This document shows, one piece after another, positions 35,895 through 44,765 of a stretch of 64,000 bases of DNA. This stretch comes from Streptomyces spiroverticillatus. Lineage in GTDB: Bacteria > Actinomycetota > Actinomycetes > Streptomycetales > Streptomycetaceae. Numbering within the stretch: position 1 is the stretch's first letter; each line of letters opens with the position of its first letter. Where the stretch lies: assembly GCA_014650415.1 (NCBI GenBank), contig BMUX01000009.1, positions 124,001-188,000 of the forward strand. Direction: 5' to 3'. Made by a program: the position numbers and the translations under genes. The notes below the pieces were generated by a model. It was not told the DNA's origin. It worked only from the letters and a program-made list of their open reading frames with translations, and searched no databases.

Positions 35895-36670
35895 CCGTGC
35901 CCCGCACCGACACCGCCGCCGCCGACCGCCGACCCCTCCACGAGCGGATCGCCGCCGACCTGCGCGACGAGATCATGAGCGGCGACCTGCCGCCGGGCGG
36001 CAAGCTGCCCTCGACCGCGCAGCTCAAGGAGCGGTTCGACGCGTCCAGCGCCACCGTGCAGAAGGCGCTCCAACTCCTCAAGGAGGAGGGGCTGGCCGTC
36101 GGCCGCGCAGGCTCGGCGGTCACCGTACGGGAGCACCGGCAGCGGACAATGCGGCCCGCCTCGTACATGGCCCCGGCCCCGGCGGGCGAACCGTACCGCT
36201 GGCTCACCGAAACCTCGAAGCTCGGGGCGAACCCGCACAGCACCCTCCTCGACGTGACCGAGACCGCACCCCCGGCCGACGTCGCCGCCCGCCTCGGCCT
36301 GGCGCAGGGCGAGACCGCCGTACTGCGCCGCCAACTCCTCACCCTGGACGACGAACCGGTGGAACTGGTCGCCTCCTACTACCCCGCCGACATCGCCCGG
36401 GGCACCCCCATCGCCGAGCGCTGCAAGATCCGGGGCGGCACCCCCGCCCTGCTCGCCGAACTGGGCTTCCCGCCCCGTCTGAGCATCGACCACGTCTCGG
36501 CCCGTGTCCCCACCCAGGACCAGGCCACCGCCCTGCGCCTCCCCGGCAACCTTCCGGTCCTGCGCACCCTGCGCGTGGTCCTCAGCGACGCGGAACGCCC
36601 CATCGAGGCAACCGTGATGGTCAAGGCGGGACACCTCTACGAGCTCCAGTACGAGTTCACACCGGAGTAG
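35891..36670 (+). CDS. GntR-family regulator with UTRA domain
   Basis: 259 aa. The winged helix is at about residues 13-80 (LHERIAADLRDEIMSGDLPPG, LPSTAQLKERFDASSATVQ, ALQLLKEEGLAV), then the UTRA domain (LDVTETAPPADVAARLGLAQG; SYYPADIARGTPIAERCK; VSARVPTQDQATALRL). The two UTRA domains of the pair are clearly related, which suggests duplication. It overlaps the preceding gene by 4 bp and is co-translated with it. A likely site is the palindrome at 35235. Confidence 0.93.
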   Translation: MTVPRTDTAAADRRPLHERIAADLRDEIMSGDLPPGGKLPSTAQLKERFDASSATVQKALQLLKEEGLAVGRAGSAVTVREHRQRTMRPASYMAPAPAGEPYRWLTETSKLGANPHSTLLDVTETAPPADVAARLGLAQGETAVLRRQLLTLDDEPVELVASYYPADIARGTPIAERCKIRGGTPALLAELGFPPRLSIDHVSARVPTQDQATALRLPGNLPVLRTLRVVLSDAERPIEATVMVKAGHLYELQYEFTPE

Positions 36671-36993
36671 GCCCTCACACCGCACCGGGCCCGCGAGATT
36701 CGAGAATCCAGGGTCGAGCGGCATTCTCTGGGGAACGGATGGTGAGGCTTTACCCGACCACCCACCCCGGTCGCGGGCGGGCGCGTACACGTGCGCGCGA
36801 TGGGCCCTCGTGCGGCCCGCGTGCGGCCCAACTCCCGTACGGCTGACGCGATATGACTATTTGTGACCGTGTCGCGACCATGGGTTGCGGACGTGTACGG
36901 TGCGTCTCAACAGATCGGCCCCCGTGGGTGCTAGCCCGCACCACACGGAGGCCTGACCACCGCGATACAAGCCTTACAGGAGGCGATCAGCTA
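36671..36993. other. Intergenic region before HTH/zinc-knuckle gene
   Basis: 323 bp with AT-richer spots near 36850-36875 that may be a promoter, and an AGGAGG ribosome-binding site at its end. No gene and no clear terminator or repeat were found. Confidence 0.45.
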
Positions 36994-37878
36994 ATGGCTG
37001 TTGAGCAGCTTAGTCCTGCCCCGCACGCTCCCGCACACCCCATGGCCGTAACCGGCTTCGGAAAGCAGTCCGCGCCCGACCAAGAGCCGCGCCACCAGAC
37101 CTCGTTCGCGCACCTCCCGCCCCGTGAAGCGGGCATCGCCGAGTACATCGACCGGCTGCCCGACGGGTCCGACATCAGCATCAAGACCCTCGCCCGCGAG
37201 ATCGCCGCCCACGGCCAGACCGCGATCGCCTCCGCCCTGCGCAACCTCGCAGAAGCCGGTCACCTGCGGCGATTCCGGGAAGCACTGTGGGGCCAGGACA
37301 ACACCGTGCGGTGGGTGCAACGTACGTACTTCACACGGACAGCGAGGCCGGACGCCTGGTGGCGGTCATTCGTATGCGGCGAGAGCACGGAGAACCAGAT
37401 CCCCGAGAAGGAGGAGGCCGAGGAGCGGGCGTACGTCGCCCTCGCCCGCCTCGCGCACCGGGTACCGGAGTTGACGCTGTCCGAGAACGCCTGCCGGGAA
37501 CTGGTGCCGTACGCCGCCGAGTGGTTCCGGCGGGGCGCCTCCGAGGAGCGGCTGATGAACACCGTGGCGCTGCTGCTGCCGAAGGTCGTGCACAGCCCCT
37601 TCGCCTTCGTGCAGGCCAAGCTGATCAAGCAACTGCCGCCGCCACTGCCCGCACCCCGCCAGGGCGTGCTCATCATGGAGTGCGCCGAGTGCGGCACACC
37701 CGGAGCCCCCGCCGCACTGCCCGGCGGCCTCTGCCGCCCGTGCCGCAGCCAGCCCTACGTACCGCAGCAGCGCGGCCTGCCCCCTGAGGTCGTGCACGGA
37801 AAGGCTGCCCGCATCCGCCACGACCTCCGGGAAGCCGCAGGTCAGCCCGGCCAGACCACCGATTGGAGCTCGCTGTAG
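36994..37878 (+). CDS. Winged-helix protein with C-terminal zinc-knuckle
   Basis: 294 aa from ATG 36994 (AGGAGG at 12 bp). Residues about 45-110 resemble a MarR/replication-type winged helix (HLPPREAGIAEYIDRLPDG, SIKTLAREIAAHGQTA, ALRNLAEAGHLRRFREALWG). A helical middle follows. Two Cys pairs, CAEC and CRPC (about residues 229-249), probably bind zinc. Such proteins are typical of Streptomyces and are often annotated as DNA-binding; the targets are unknown. Its last 37 bp overlap the end of the convergent aldehyde dehydrogenase gene. Confidence 0.82.
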   Translation: MAVEQLSPAPHAPAHPMAVTGFGKQSAPDQEPRHQTSFAHLPPREAGIAEYIDRLPDGSDISIKTLAREIAAHGQTAIASALRNLAEAGHLRRFREALWGQDNTVRWVQRTYFTRTARPDAWWRSFVCGESTENQIPEKEEAEERAYVALARLAHRVPELTLSENACRELVPYAAEWFRRGASEERLMNTVALLLPKVVHSPFAFVQAKLIKQLPPPLPAPRQGVLIMECAECGTPGAPAALPGGLCRPCRSQPYVPQQRGLPPEVVHGKAARIRHDLREAAGQPGQTTDWSSL

Positions 37879-39299
37879 GCGTGCAGGGCGTAGGAGCCCA
37901 CGTCGCGGCCCACTCCGCTCTGTTTGAAGCCGCCGAAGGGGGCCTCCATGTTGCGGCCGATGGTGTTGACGCCGACGCCGCCTGCGCGGAGGCGGCGGGC
38001 GATGCGGAAGGCACGCGAGACGTCGCCCGACCAGACGTAGTCGATCAGGCCGTAGTCACTGTCGTTGGCGAGGGCGATTCCTTCTTCTTCGTCGTCGAAG
38101 GGGACGACCACGACGACCGGGCCGAAGATTTCCTCGCGGACGATCCGCATGTCGTTGGTGCAGTCGGCGAAGAGGGTGGGGGAGATGTAGAAGCCCCGGT
38201 CCAGGGGCGGGCGTTCGCCGCCTGCGACCAGGCGGGCGCCCTCCTTCTTGCCCAGCTCGATGTACGACTCGACACGGTCGCGGTGGGCGGCGGAGATGAC
38301 CGGGCCGACGACGGTGCCGGGTGCGGTCGGGTCGCCGACCTTCATGTAGCCGATGTAGGCCTGGAGCTTCTCCAACAGGGGTTCGTAGACGGCGCGTTGG
38401 GCGAGGACGCGGGTCGGAGCCGTGCAGATCTGGCCGCTGTAGAAGGAGAAGGTGGTGCCGATTCCCATGGCCGCCGAGTCGAGGTCCGCGTCGTCGAGGA
38501 CGAGGGCCGCGCCCTTGCCGCCCAGTTCCATCAGCTGGCGTTTCATGCCTCGGCCGCAGACCTCCGCGATGCGGCGGCCGACGTCCGTGCTGCCGGTGAA
38601 GCTCACCATGTCGACGTCCGGGGAGTCGACGGCCGCCTCGCCGACGGCGACCGCCCGGCCGTTGACGACGTTGAGGACGCCGGGCGGCAGGCCCGCCTCG
38701 GTCAGTGCTTCGGCCATGCGGAAGACGGAGAGGGGGTCCTGCGGGGCGGGCTTGACCAGGACCGTGTTGCCCATGGCGAGGGCGGGAGCGATCTTGCCGG
38801 AGGGGTTGGCCCAGGGGTTGTTGTAGGAGGTGATGCAGGTGACGACGCCGACCGGCTGGCGCACTTCGAGCGCGCCGAAGATGCCCGCCTTGCCCATCGG
38901 GCCCGCTTCGTTGATCTGCGGCGGGATCGCGGTCTCGGTCGGCTCCAGCGCGCCCTTCGCGTAGCGACGGAAGCGGGCCTCGCCGACGGCGACCTGCATG
39001 CCGCGTGCGGTGCCGGTGGTGGCTCCGGTCTCGGCCTGGGCGAGCGTCGTGTACGGGTCCGACTCGCGGCGGATGATGTCGGCGGCCCGGTCGAGGATGG
39101 CCGCGCGCTCTTCGGGGCGGGTCCGGGACCAGGTGGTGAAGGCCTCGCGGGCGGCGGCTGCGGCCTCGTACACCTGCTGTTTGCTCGCCTCGGGGGCGAG
39201 GCCGACGACTTCCTCGGTGGCGGGGTTGATGACTTCGTAGTGGCCGGAGGCGGGGGCTGTCCATTCTCCGTTGATCAACAGGCTCTGGGTGCGCGTCAT
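37842..39299 (-). CDS. Aldehyde dehydrogenase family protein
   Basis: 485 aa from ATG 39299, whose first bases overlap the upstream gene's stop (ATGA). Family motifs: NNPWANPSGKIAPALAMGNT, FTGSTDVGRRIAE, the general base Glu in MELGGKGAALVLDD, and the catalytic Cys in YSGQICTAPTR. The C-terminal GGVGVNTIG and FGGFKQSGVGRD are intact. It oxidises an aldehyde to an acid with NAD(P). Coupling to the D-aminoacylase-like gene suggests both serve one degradation path. Its end overlaps a plus-strand gene by 37 bp. Confidence 0.93.
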   Translation of the reverse strand: MTRTQSLLINGEWTAPASGHYEVINPATEEVVGLAPEASKQQVYEAAAAAREAFTTWSRTRPEERAAILDRAADIIRRESDPYTTLAQAETGATTGTARGMQVAVGEARFRRYAKGALEPTETAIPPQINEAGPMGKAGIFGALEVRQPVGVVTCITSYNNPWANPSGKIAPALAMGNTVLVKPAPQDPLSVFRMAEALTEAGLPPGVLNVVNGRAVAVGEAAVDSPDVDMVSFTGSTDVGRRIAEVCGRGMKRQLMELGGKGAALVLDDADLDSAAMGIGTTFSFYSGQICTAPTRVLAQRAVYEPLLEKLQAYIGYMKVGDPTAPGTVVGPVISAAHRDRVESYIELGKKEGARLVAGGERPPLDRGFYISPTLFADCTNDMRIVREEIFGPVVVVVPFDDEEEGIALANDSDYGLIDYVWSGDVSRAFRIARRLRAGGVGVNTIGRNMEAPFGGFKQSGVGRDVGSYALHAYSELQSVVWPG

Positions 39300-41038
39300 G
39301 TGGTGCTCACCGTCCTCGTGTCGCGGCCGGAACGCAGGACCGTGCCCGGGACCGCGCCGGTTATCTGGTCGTTGCGGATCGTTTCGACGCCGTTGACGCG
39401 GACGCTGACGATGCCGATCGCCTTGGAGTCCAGGCGGGGGCTGTCGCCGGGGAGGTCGTGTACGAGGGTGGCGGGGCCCGCGTCGATGCGTTCCGGGTCG
39501 AAGAGGACCAGGTCGGCGTGGAAGCCCTCCTCGATACGGCCGCGTTCGCGCAGGCCGAAGAGCTGGGCGGGGTCGTCGGTGAGCATCTTCACCGCTGCTT
39601 CGAGCGGCAGGAGCTTGCGGCCGCGCAGGCAGTCGCCGAGGAAGCGGGTCGTGTACGGGGCCCCGCACATCCGGTCCAGGTGGGCGCCCGCGTCGGAGCC
39701 GCCCAGCATGACGTCCTCGTGGGTCCAGGTCTCGCGGCGCAGGGTCCAGGAGGCGGGGTCGTTGTCGGTGGGCATGGGCCACAGGACCGTACGGAGATCG
39801 TCGTTGGCGCAGATCTCGACGAGGCAGGCGAAGGGGTCCTGGCCGCGTTCGGCGGCGATGTCGTTGACGACGCGGCCGGAGAGGTTGTGGTTCGCGGTGC
39901 TGTAGGTGTCGCCGATGACGTAGCGGCCGAAGTCGGCGAGACGGCGGAAGACGCCCGCTTCCTTGGAGTTCGCGCGGCGGAGCATTTCGGTGCGGATGTC
40001 CGGGTCGCGGAGCTTGGTGATGCGTTCGGGGACGGGGAGGGAGAGGATTTCGCCCCAGCCGGGGATGAGGTTGAGGGCGCAGAAGGTGCCCAGCGACATG
40101 TTCATGGGGGTGAGGATCGGCATCGTGAGGGCGACGATGCGGCCGCCGGCCTTGCGGGCGCGTTCGCTGGGGAGGAGCTGGCGGGGGACGCGTTCGGGGA
40201 CGGCGGCGTCGATGGTGAGGACGTTCCAGTTGAGGGGGCGGCCTGCGGTCGCGCTCATCTCGACGAAGAGGTCGATTTCGTCGTCGTCGAACTGGTCGAG
40301 GCAGCCCGCGACGATGGCCTCTATCTGGGTGCCTTCGTGTTCGCCGACTGCCTTGCTGAGCGCGAGGAGTTCGGCGGGGCGGGCGTGGCGGGAGGCGACC
40401 GGTTTGCCGTCGCCGTCGGAGTGGGTGGAGGACTGGGTGGTGGAGAAGCCCCAGGCTCCGGCGTCCATGGCGTCGTGCAACAGGCCCACTATCTCGGCGA
40501 GTTCGGCCTTGGTGGGCTGGCGGTCGGTGACCGCGTCGGGGCCCATGACGTAGCGGCGGAGCGCGCAGTGGCCGACCATGAAGCCCGCGTTGACGGCTAT
40601 GCGGCCTTCGAGGGCGTCGAGGTATTCGGCGAAGGTCGACCAGGACCAGTCGACGCCCTCTTCGAGGGCGGCCAGGGCCATTCCCTCCACCTTGGACATC
40701 ATGCGGCGCGTGTAGTCGGCGTCCTCGGGGCGGTCGGGGTGCAGGGGCGCGAGGGTGAAGCCGCAATTGCCGCCGGCGACGGTGGTGACGCCGTGGTTGA
40801 GGGAGGGGGTGGCGTAGGGGTCCCAGAAGAGCTGGGCGTCGTAGTGGGTGTGGGGGTCGACGAAGCCGGGGGCGAGGATGAGGCCGGTGGCGTCTTCCTC
40901 GCTACGGGCTTCCTCCTGGATCGAGCCCGGCTCGGCGATTGCTGCGATGCGGCCGTCGCGGATGCCGAGGTCGGCGGGGCGGGAGGGGGTGCCGGTGCCG
41001 TCGACGAGGGTGGCGTTGCGGATGAGGTGGTCGAGCAT
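39296..41038 (-). CDS. N-acyl-D-amino-acid deacylase family amidohydrolase
   Basis: 580 aa, ATG 41038 with GAAAGG upstream. Metal motif PGFVDPHTHYDAQLFWDP at about residue 58, GNCGFTLAPL, a Glu-rich loop, and GGSDAGAHLDRMCG near residue 460. These fit the D-aminoacylase group of amidohydrolases, which hydrolyse N-acyl-D-amino acids or related amides using zinc. The product is translationally coupled to the aldehyde dehydrogenase. Real substrates of the many actinobacterial members are unknown; relatives are often found beside acyl-CoA genes. Confidence 0.9.
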   Translation of the reverse strand: MLDHLIRNATLVDGTGTPSRPADLGIRDGRIAAIAEPGSIQEEARSEEDATGLILAPGFVDPHTHYDAQLFWDPYATPSLNHGVTTVAGGNCGFTLAPLHPDRPEDADYTRRMMSKVEGMALAALEEGVDWSWSTFAEYLDALEGRIAVNAGFMVGHCALRRYVMGPDAVTDRQPTKAELAEIVGLLHDAMDAGAWGFSTTQSSTHSDGDGKPVASRHARPAELLALSKAVGEHEGTQIEAIVAGCLDQFDDDEIDLFVEMSATAGRPLNWNVLTIDAAVPERVPRQLLPSERARKAGGRIVALTMPILTPMNMSLGTFCALNLIPGWGEILSLPVPERITKLRDPDIRTEMLRRANSKEAGVFRRLADFGRYVIGDTYSTANHNLSGRVVNDIAAERGQDPFACLVEICANDDLRTVLWPMPTDNDPASWTLRRETWTHEDVMLGGSDAGAHLDRMCGAPYTTRFLGDCLRGRKLLPLEAAVKMLTDDPAQLFGLRERGRIEEGFHADLVLFDPERIDAGPATLVHDLPGDSPRLDSKAIGIVSVRVNGVETIRNDQITGAVPGTVLRSGRDTRTVSTT

Positions 41039-41261
41039 GGGGGTCCTTTCGGGGGGTCGTCTTTCTCTCGGGGGCGGCCCCGTGGGCCCCGAGGCCCGGG
41101 TGGGCTTTACGGGGTACGGCCTCGGGGCTTTACGGGGTGCGGCCCCGGGCCCCTGGGTTGGGGTACGGGGCCGGGGGCCGTGGGGGGCGTCGGGGTGGGG
41201 GTGGTGGGTGGCTGCGGCGGGGCCCGGGGTTGTGCCGCGCCCGGCACCGGGGTGTTTTCGC

Positions 41262-41300
41262 CCCAGCCCCGCCCCTTCACCTAAACCCTGCGGGGCTTCG
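41262..41300. repeat. Interspersed repeat, family B copy (inverted half)
   Basis: GCCCCAGCCCCGCCCCTTCACC followed by TAAACCCTGCGGGGC. It is the reverse complement of the end of the copy at 41416-41511, so the two face each other. Confidence 0.65.
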
Positions 41301-41415
41301 TGGGGTGCTGTCCCAGACCGGGGCTACGCCCCTTGCCCCCTGCACGGCTTCGCCGCGCGTCCTCAAACGCCGGACGGGCTGAGATGCCTGACGTGCCGCC
41401 CGAAGGGCAGGCACT

Positions 41416-41511
41416 CCAGGGGCGCGGGGAACTGCGCGACCAGCCACAACGCACCCGCACGGAACCCGTCCACAGCCCCGCTGGTTTAGGTGAAGGGGCG
41501 GGGCTGGGGCA
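41416..41511. repeat. Interspersed repeat, family B copy
   Basis: CCAGGGGCGCGGGGAACTGC, GCGACCAGCCACAACGCACC, then CGCTGGTTTAGGTGAAGGGG and CGGGGCTGGGG. It shares all blocks with the copy at 51867-51969, and its end is inverted at 41262. Confidence 0.7.
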
Positions 41512-41628
41512 CCAACCCGCCGAAGGCGGGCCGGGGTTCGGGGGCAGAGCCCCCGCCAGTGACCCCAGCCACCCACCGCCCCGCACGGAACCGGCCCCAC
41601 AAGGCCACCCCGCACGGAACCCCCCGAA

Positions 41629-42747
41629 CTACCCCTGCCGCATCCGCGAGGTCCTGTGCACCGGATCCGTGTCGATCTTCGGAATCACATGCTCCCCGAT
41701 CAACCGAATCGTGTTCATCGTGTCCTCCGGCGACACCCCGATCGGCAGCCCGAACGACAACTGGTCCGCCCCCGCCTGCTCCCACCGCCGGCACTGCTTC
41801 AGCACCTCGTCCGGATCCCCGCAGATCATCAACTCCTCGGCGATGAGCAGCTCGATGATCTCCTCGCTGTACTCCGGCAGCAGCTCCGGCCACTCCGGAA
41901 TCCCCTCCGGCCGCGGGAACGTGTCGTGGTACCGGAACAACAGCGACTGCAGGTAATTCAGCCCCCCGTTCACCGCCACCTGCACCGCCTTCTCGTGCGT
42001 CTCGGCGCAAATCGCCGTCGACGTCACCATGACGTTGTCGTTGACGAACGCCCCCACCGGCTCCGCGTCCTTCACCGCCGTCTTGTACGACTCGACGACC
42101 CACTCCATGTCGGAGACCTTCTGGACGCTGAAGCCCAGCACCCCGAGCCCCTTCTTCCCCGCCATCGCGTACGACGACGGCGACCCCGCCGCGTACCACA
42201 TCGCCGGGTGCGCCTTCCCGTACGGCTTCGGGAGGATCTTCCTCGGCGGCAGCGACCAGTGCTTGCCCTGGAAGCCCTCGTACTCGTCCTGGAGCCACAT
42301 CTTGGGGAACTCGGAGATCGTCTCCTCCCAGATCTCCTTGGTGTGGTTCATGTCCGTGATCCCCGGCATGAAGCCCAGGATCTCGTGCGACCCGGCCCCC
42401 CGCCCGCTGCCGAACTCGAACCGCCCCCCGCTCAGGTGGTCCAGCATGGCGACCTTCTCCGCCACCTTCACGGGGTGGTTCACCGGCGCCAGCGGATTGA
42501 AGATCCCCGACCCCAGGTGAATCCGCTCCGTCGCGTGCGCGAGATACCCCAGGAAGACGTCATTCGCCGAGAGGTGCGAATACTCCTCCAGGAAGTGGTG
42601 CTCGCTCGCCCACGCGTACTTGAACCCCGACTTGTCCGCCTGGATGACGTACTCGGTCTCCTCGATCAGAGCCTTGTGCTCCGCCTCGGGGTCGACCTTG
42701 GCACGCGCGGCAGGCACGTAACCCTGCACGAAGAGACCGAACTCCAC
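41629..42747 (-). CDS. LLM-class flavin-dependent monooxygenase
   Basis: 372 aa from GTG 42747 (GGTGAAC upstream). It opens with EFGLFVQGYVP and shows WASEHHFLEEYSHLSAND, ERIHLGSGIFNPLAPVNHP, AMLDHLSGGRFEFGSGRGAG and FSVQKVSDMEWVVESYK. This is the FMN-type bacterial-luciferase fold. Members oxidise hydrophobic substrates, sometimes steroid- or terpene-like acids. It is controlled by its own promoter region with two palindromic operators (42773, 42833). Next upstream on the same strand are an SDR and a second LLM protein. Confidence 0.9.
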   Translation of the reverse strand: MEFGLFVQGYVPAARAKVDPEAEHKALIEETEYVIQADKSGFKYAWASEHHFLEEYSHLSANDVFLGYLAHATERIHLGSGIFNPLAPVNHPVKVAEKVAMLDHLSGGRFEFGSGRGAGSHEILGFMPGITDMNHTKEIWEETISEFPKMWLQDEYEGFQGKHWSLPPRKILPKPYGKAHPAMWYAAGSPSSYAMAGKKGLGVLGFSVQKVSDMEWVVESYKTAVKDAEPVGAFVNDNVMVTSTAICAETHEKAVQVAVNGGLNYLQSLLFRYHDTFPRPEGIPEWPELLPEYSEEIIELLIAEELMICGDPDEVLKQCRRWEQAGADQLSFGLPIGVSPEDTMNTIRLIGEHVIPKIDTDPVHRTSRMRQG

Positions 42748-42772
42748 TGAAGTTCACCGTCCTTGGTGTTTT

Positions 42773-42787
42773 CTGACGCTCCGTCAG
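42773..42787. promoter_or_regulatory. Palindromic operator 2
   Basis: CTGACGCTCCGTCAG, 26 bp upstream of the LLM start at 42747. The outer 6-bp arms match CTGACG/CGTCAG exactly. Confidence 0.7.
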
Positions 42788-42832
42788 TTCCTACGCGACC
42801 GACTGTTCCACCGCACCACGGGACCGTCAATA

Positions 42833-42847
42833 CTGACGACCCATCAG
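42833..42847. promoter_or_regulatory. Palindromic operator 3
   Basis: CTGACGACCCATCAG, one base off the palindrome. It is 60 bp from operator 2, in the same promoter region. Confidence 0.55.
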
Positions 42848-42868
42848 ATACTGCCTCGCGGGACCGCC

Positions 42869-43654
42869 TCACAGGACGGAGACCCCCGCGAGCCATCCCC
42901 CGTCCACCACGAACGGCTGCCCGGTGATGTACGAGGAGTCCTCCGACGTCAGGAAGAGCGCCAGCGCCGCCACCTCCTCCGGCCGCCCGATCCGCCCCAG
43001 CGGCACCAGCTTCTTGTACAGCTCCGCCACCCCGGCCGCCGCCGCCTCCGCGTCCACACCCGGGTCCAGCGACGCCGGGTTGGTCATCGGCGTGTCCACC
43101 GCCCCCGGACACACGGCATTCACCCGGATCCCCTTCGCCGCCAGCTCCATCGCCGCGACCCGGGTCAGCCCGAGGATCGCGTGCTTGGTGGCTGCGTAGG
43201 CCCCGACGTACGCCATGCCCGTCATGGCCGTGTACGAGGCAGTGTTGACGATGGTCCCGCCGCCCGCCGCCTCGATCTCGGGGGCGACGGTCCGTATCCC
43301 GAGGAAGGCACCCACCTGATTGACCTGGATGATCTGCTGGAACTCCTCCAGCGGGGTGTTCACCAGCTCGTTGAAGCGCAGGATGCCCGCGTTGTTGACC
43401 AGGCCGTCGATCCTCCCGAAGGCGTCCTTGGCGGCGGCGACGGCCGCCGTCCAGTCCTCCTCGCGGCTCACGTCGAGGTGGACGTACAGAGCAGCATCCT
43501 CCCCCAACTCCTTGGCCAGGGCTGCCCCTTGGTCGTCCAGTACGTCCCCGAGCACGACCTTCGCACCTTCCGCCGCGAAGAGCCGCGCCTCCTGCTCGCC
43601 CTGCCCGCGTGCCGCGCCCGTCACGACGACGACGCGCCCGTCCAGCTTGCCCAT
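42869..43654 (-). CDS. Short-chain dehydrogenase/reductase
   Basis: 261 aa from ATG 43654 (GGAG about ten bases upstream). Cofactor motif TGAARGQG, LDVSREEDW, NNAGI, the catalytic Ser in NTASYTAM, and YAATK for Tyr and Lys. The C-terminus has SYITGQPFVVDGGW. It is in an apparent operon with the upstream LLM protein (27-bp gap). SDRs of this type commonly act on steroid-like or cyclic alcohols, but the substrate is unknown here. Confidence 0.92.
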   Translation of the reverse strand: MGKLDGRVVVVTGAARGQGEQEARLFAAEGAKVVLGDVLDDQGAALAKELGEDAALYVHLDVSREEDWTAAVAAAKDAFGRIDGLVNNAGILRFNELVNTPLEEFQQIIQVNQVGAFLGIRTVAPEIEAAGGGTIVNTASYTAMTGMAYVGAYAATKHAILGLTRVAAMELAAKGIRVNAVCPGAVDTPMTNPASLDPGVDAEAAAAGVAELYKKLVPLGRIGRPEEVAALALFLTSEDSSYITGQPFVVDGGWLAGVSVL

Positions 43655-43681
43655 GCCCCGCACACTCCTTCGGTAGATCCC

Positions 43682-44629
43682 TCACTGCGACAGCAGCGGG
43701 GCCACTTCCGCGGCGAACGCCGCCATCTGGTCGGTGAGTTCGGTGACGCTGCGGCTGCGGAAGCGCACCTGGATCTGGTCCACGCCCATCGCGCGGTACG
43801 CCCGCAGCGACTCGGCCAGGGCGTCCGGCTTGCCGGTGAGGGTGCGCCGGCCGACCTCCCAGCCGGGCTCGCCGACGTACAGGGGCTCGGCGATGGCCCC
43901 GATCTCGATGGGGTCGGTGACCCCGGCCTCCGCCCGCAAGCTCCGCAACTTCTCTATCTGGTACGGGAGTTTGTCGCGCGGGTCGCCCTGCGGCAGCCAC
44001 CCGTCCCCGCGTACGGCGGCCCTCCGTACGGCGGCGGGCGAGGACCCGCCCACCCACACCGGCACCCGCTCCCGCGCCGGACGCGGCCGCTGCCCGAGGC
44101 CGCTGAACGCGTACCGCTCCCCCGCGAACTCCGGGAACTCCTCGGGCCCCAGCGCCGCCCGCAGCGCGTCGATCGACTCGTCCAGCACGGCGCCCCGGCC
44201 CGCGAAGTCGGCGCCGAGCGCGGCGAACTCCTCCTCGACGTGCCCGGCCCCGACCCCCAGCACCAGCCGCCCGCCGCTCAGATGATCCAGCGTGGCGTAC
44301 TGCTTGGCGGCGGCCAGCGGGTGACGCAGCCCGACCACCGCCACATGACTCAGCAACTGCACGCGCTCGGTGACGGCGGCCAGGTAGGAGAGGGTGGCCA
44401 CCGGGTCGTACCAGACCGTGCTCATCGCATCGGCGAGCCGCCGCGGGATGGCGACGTGGTCGCACACGGCGATGTACGCGAAGCCGCCGCGGTCGGCGAC
44501 ACGTGCCACCTCGGCGAGCTCTTCCGCGCCCGCCGCCGCTTCCCACCCCTCCGCGTAGATGACGCTCTGCGACTGGACGGGGAGCTGCATCCCGTACGAC
44601 AGCCGCCCTTCGGGCAGGACCCGGACCAT
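43682..44629 (-). CDS. LLM-class oxidoreductase, probably F420-dependent
   Basis: 315 aa from ATG 44629. YIAVCDHVAIPRRLAD, VQLLSHVAVVGLRHPL, YATLDHLSGGRLVLGVGAGH and VWVGGSSPAAVRRAA fit the LLM fold, and the overall pattern matches subgroups called F420-dependent. It leads an operon with the SDR at 42869, and two palindromic operators lie before it (44646, 44689). F420 would be made by FbiC (20660). Confidence 0.88.
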   Translation of the reverse strand: MVRVLPEGRLSYGMQLPVQSQSVIYAEGWEAAAGAEELAEVARVADRGGFAYIAVCDHVAIPRRLADAMSTVWYDPVATLSYLAAVTERVQLLSHVAVVGLRHPLAAAKQYATLDHLSGGRLVLGVGAGHVEEEFAALGADFAGRGAVLDESIDALRAALGPEEFPEFAGERYAFSGLGQRPRPARERVPVWVGGSSPAAVRRAAVRGDGWLPQGDPRDKLPYQIEKLRSLRAEAGVTDPIEIGAIAEPLYVGEPGWEVGRRTLTGKPDALAESLRAYRAMGVDQIQVRFRSRSVTELTDQMAAFAAEVAPLLSQ

Positions 44630-44645
44630 GGACAGACCCCCATAT

Positions 44646-44660
44646 CTGACGGGTCGTCAC
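44646..44660. promoter_or_regulatory. Palindromic operator 4
   Basis: CTGACGGGTCGTCAC, one base off the palindrome and 17 bp before the LLM start at 44629. It may overlap the ribosome loading region or promoter core. Confidence 0.55.
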
Positions 44661-44688
44661 GCACTCGACGACCGCCCCATCGTCATAG

Positions 44689-44703
44689 CTGACGCTTCGT
44701 CAG
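44689..44703. promoter_or_regulatory. Palindromic operator 5
   Basis: CTGACGCTTCGTCAG, a perfect arm pair, 43 bp from operator 4 and 60 bp before the LLM start. Confidence 0.7.
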
Positions 44704-44765
44704 ACAAGGGGCGGGGCAGAGTCCGTTCGCGGCCCCGCCCCCGCCGGGATCCTCCGCAACTCCCC

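Larger units (their letters stand above)
41039..41628. other. 590-bp non-coding region with family B repeats
   Basis: No convincing gene. It holds a low-complexity stretch of GGGTACGGGGCCG-type simple repeats (about 41060-41260), an inverted pair of family B repeats (41262-41300 and 41416-41511), and TCACC/GGTGA-type palindromes. It lies between two minus-strand genes, unlike the other repeat sites. Confidence 0.6.

Noticed and set aside
39300-40766. Long minus-strand frame upstream of the aldehyde dehydrogenase start
   Set aside because: It reads Arg/Pro-rich nonsense through the D-aminoacylase gene; the real start is ATG 39299.
41039-41628. A CRISPR array or insertion sequence in the repeat-rich gap
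   Set aside because: Repeats are few, imperfect and inverted, without spacers or a transposase.
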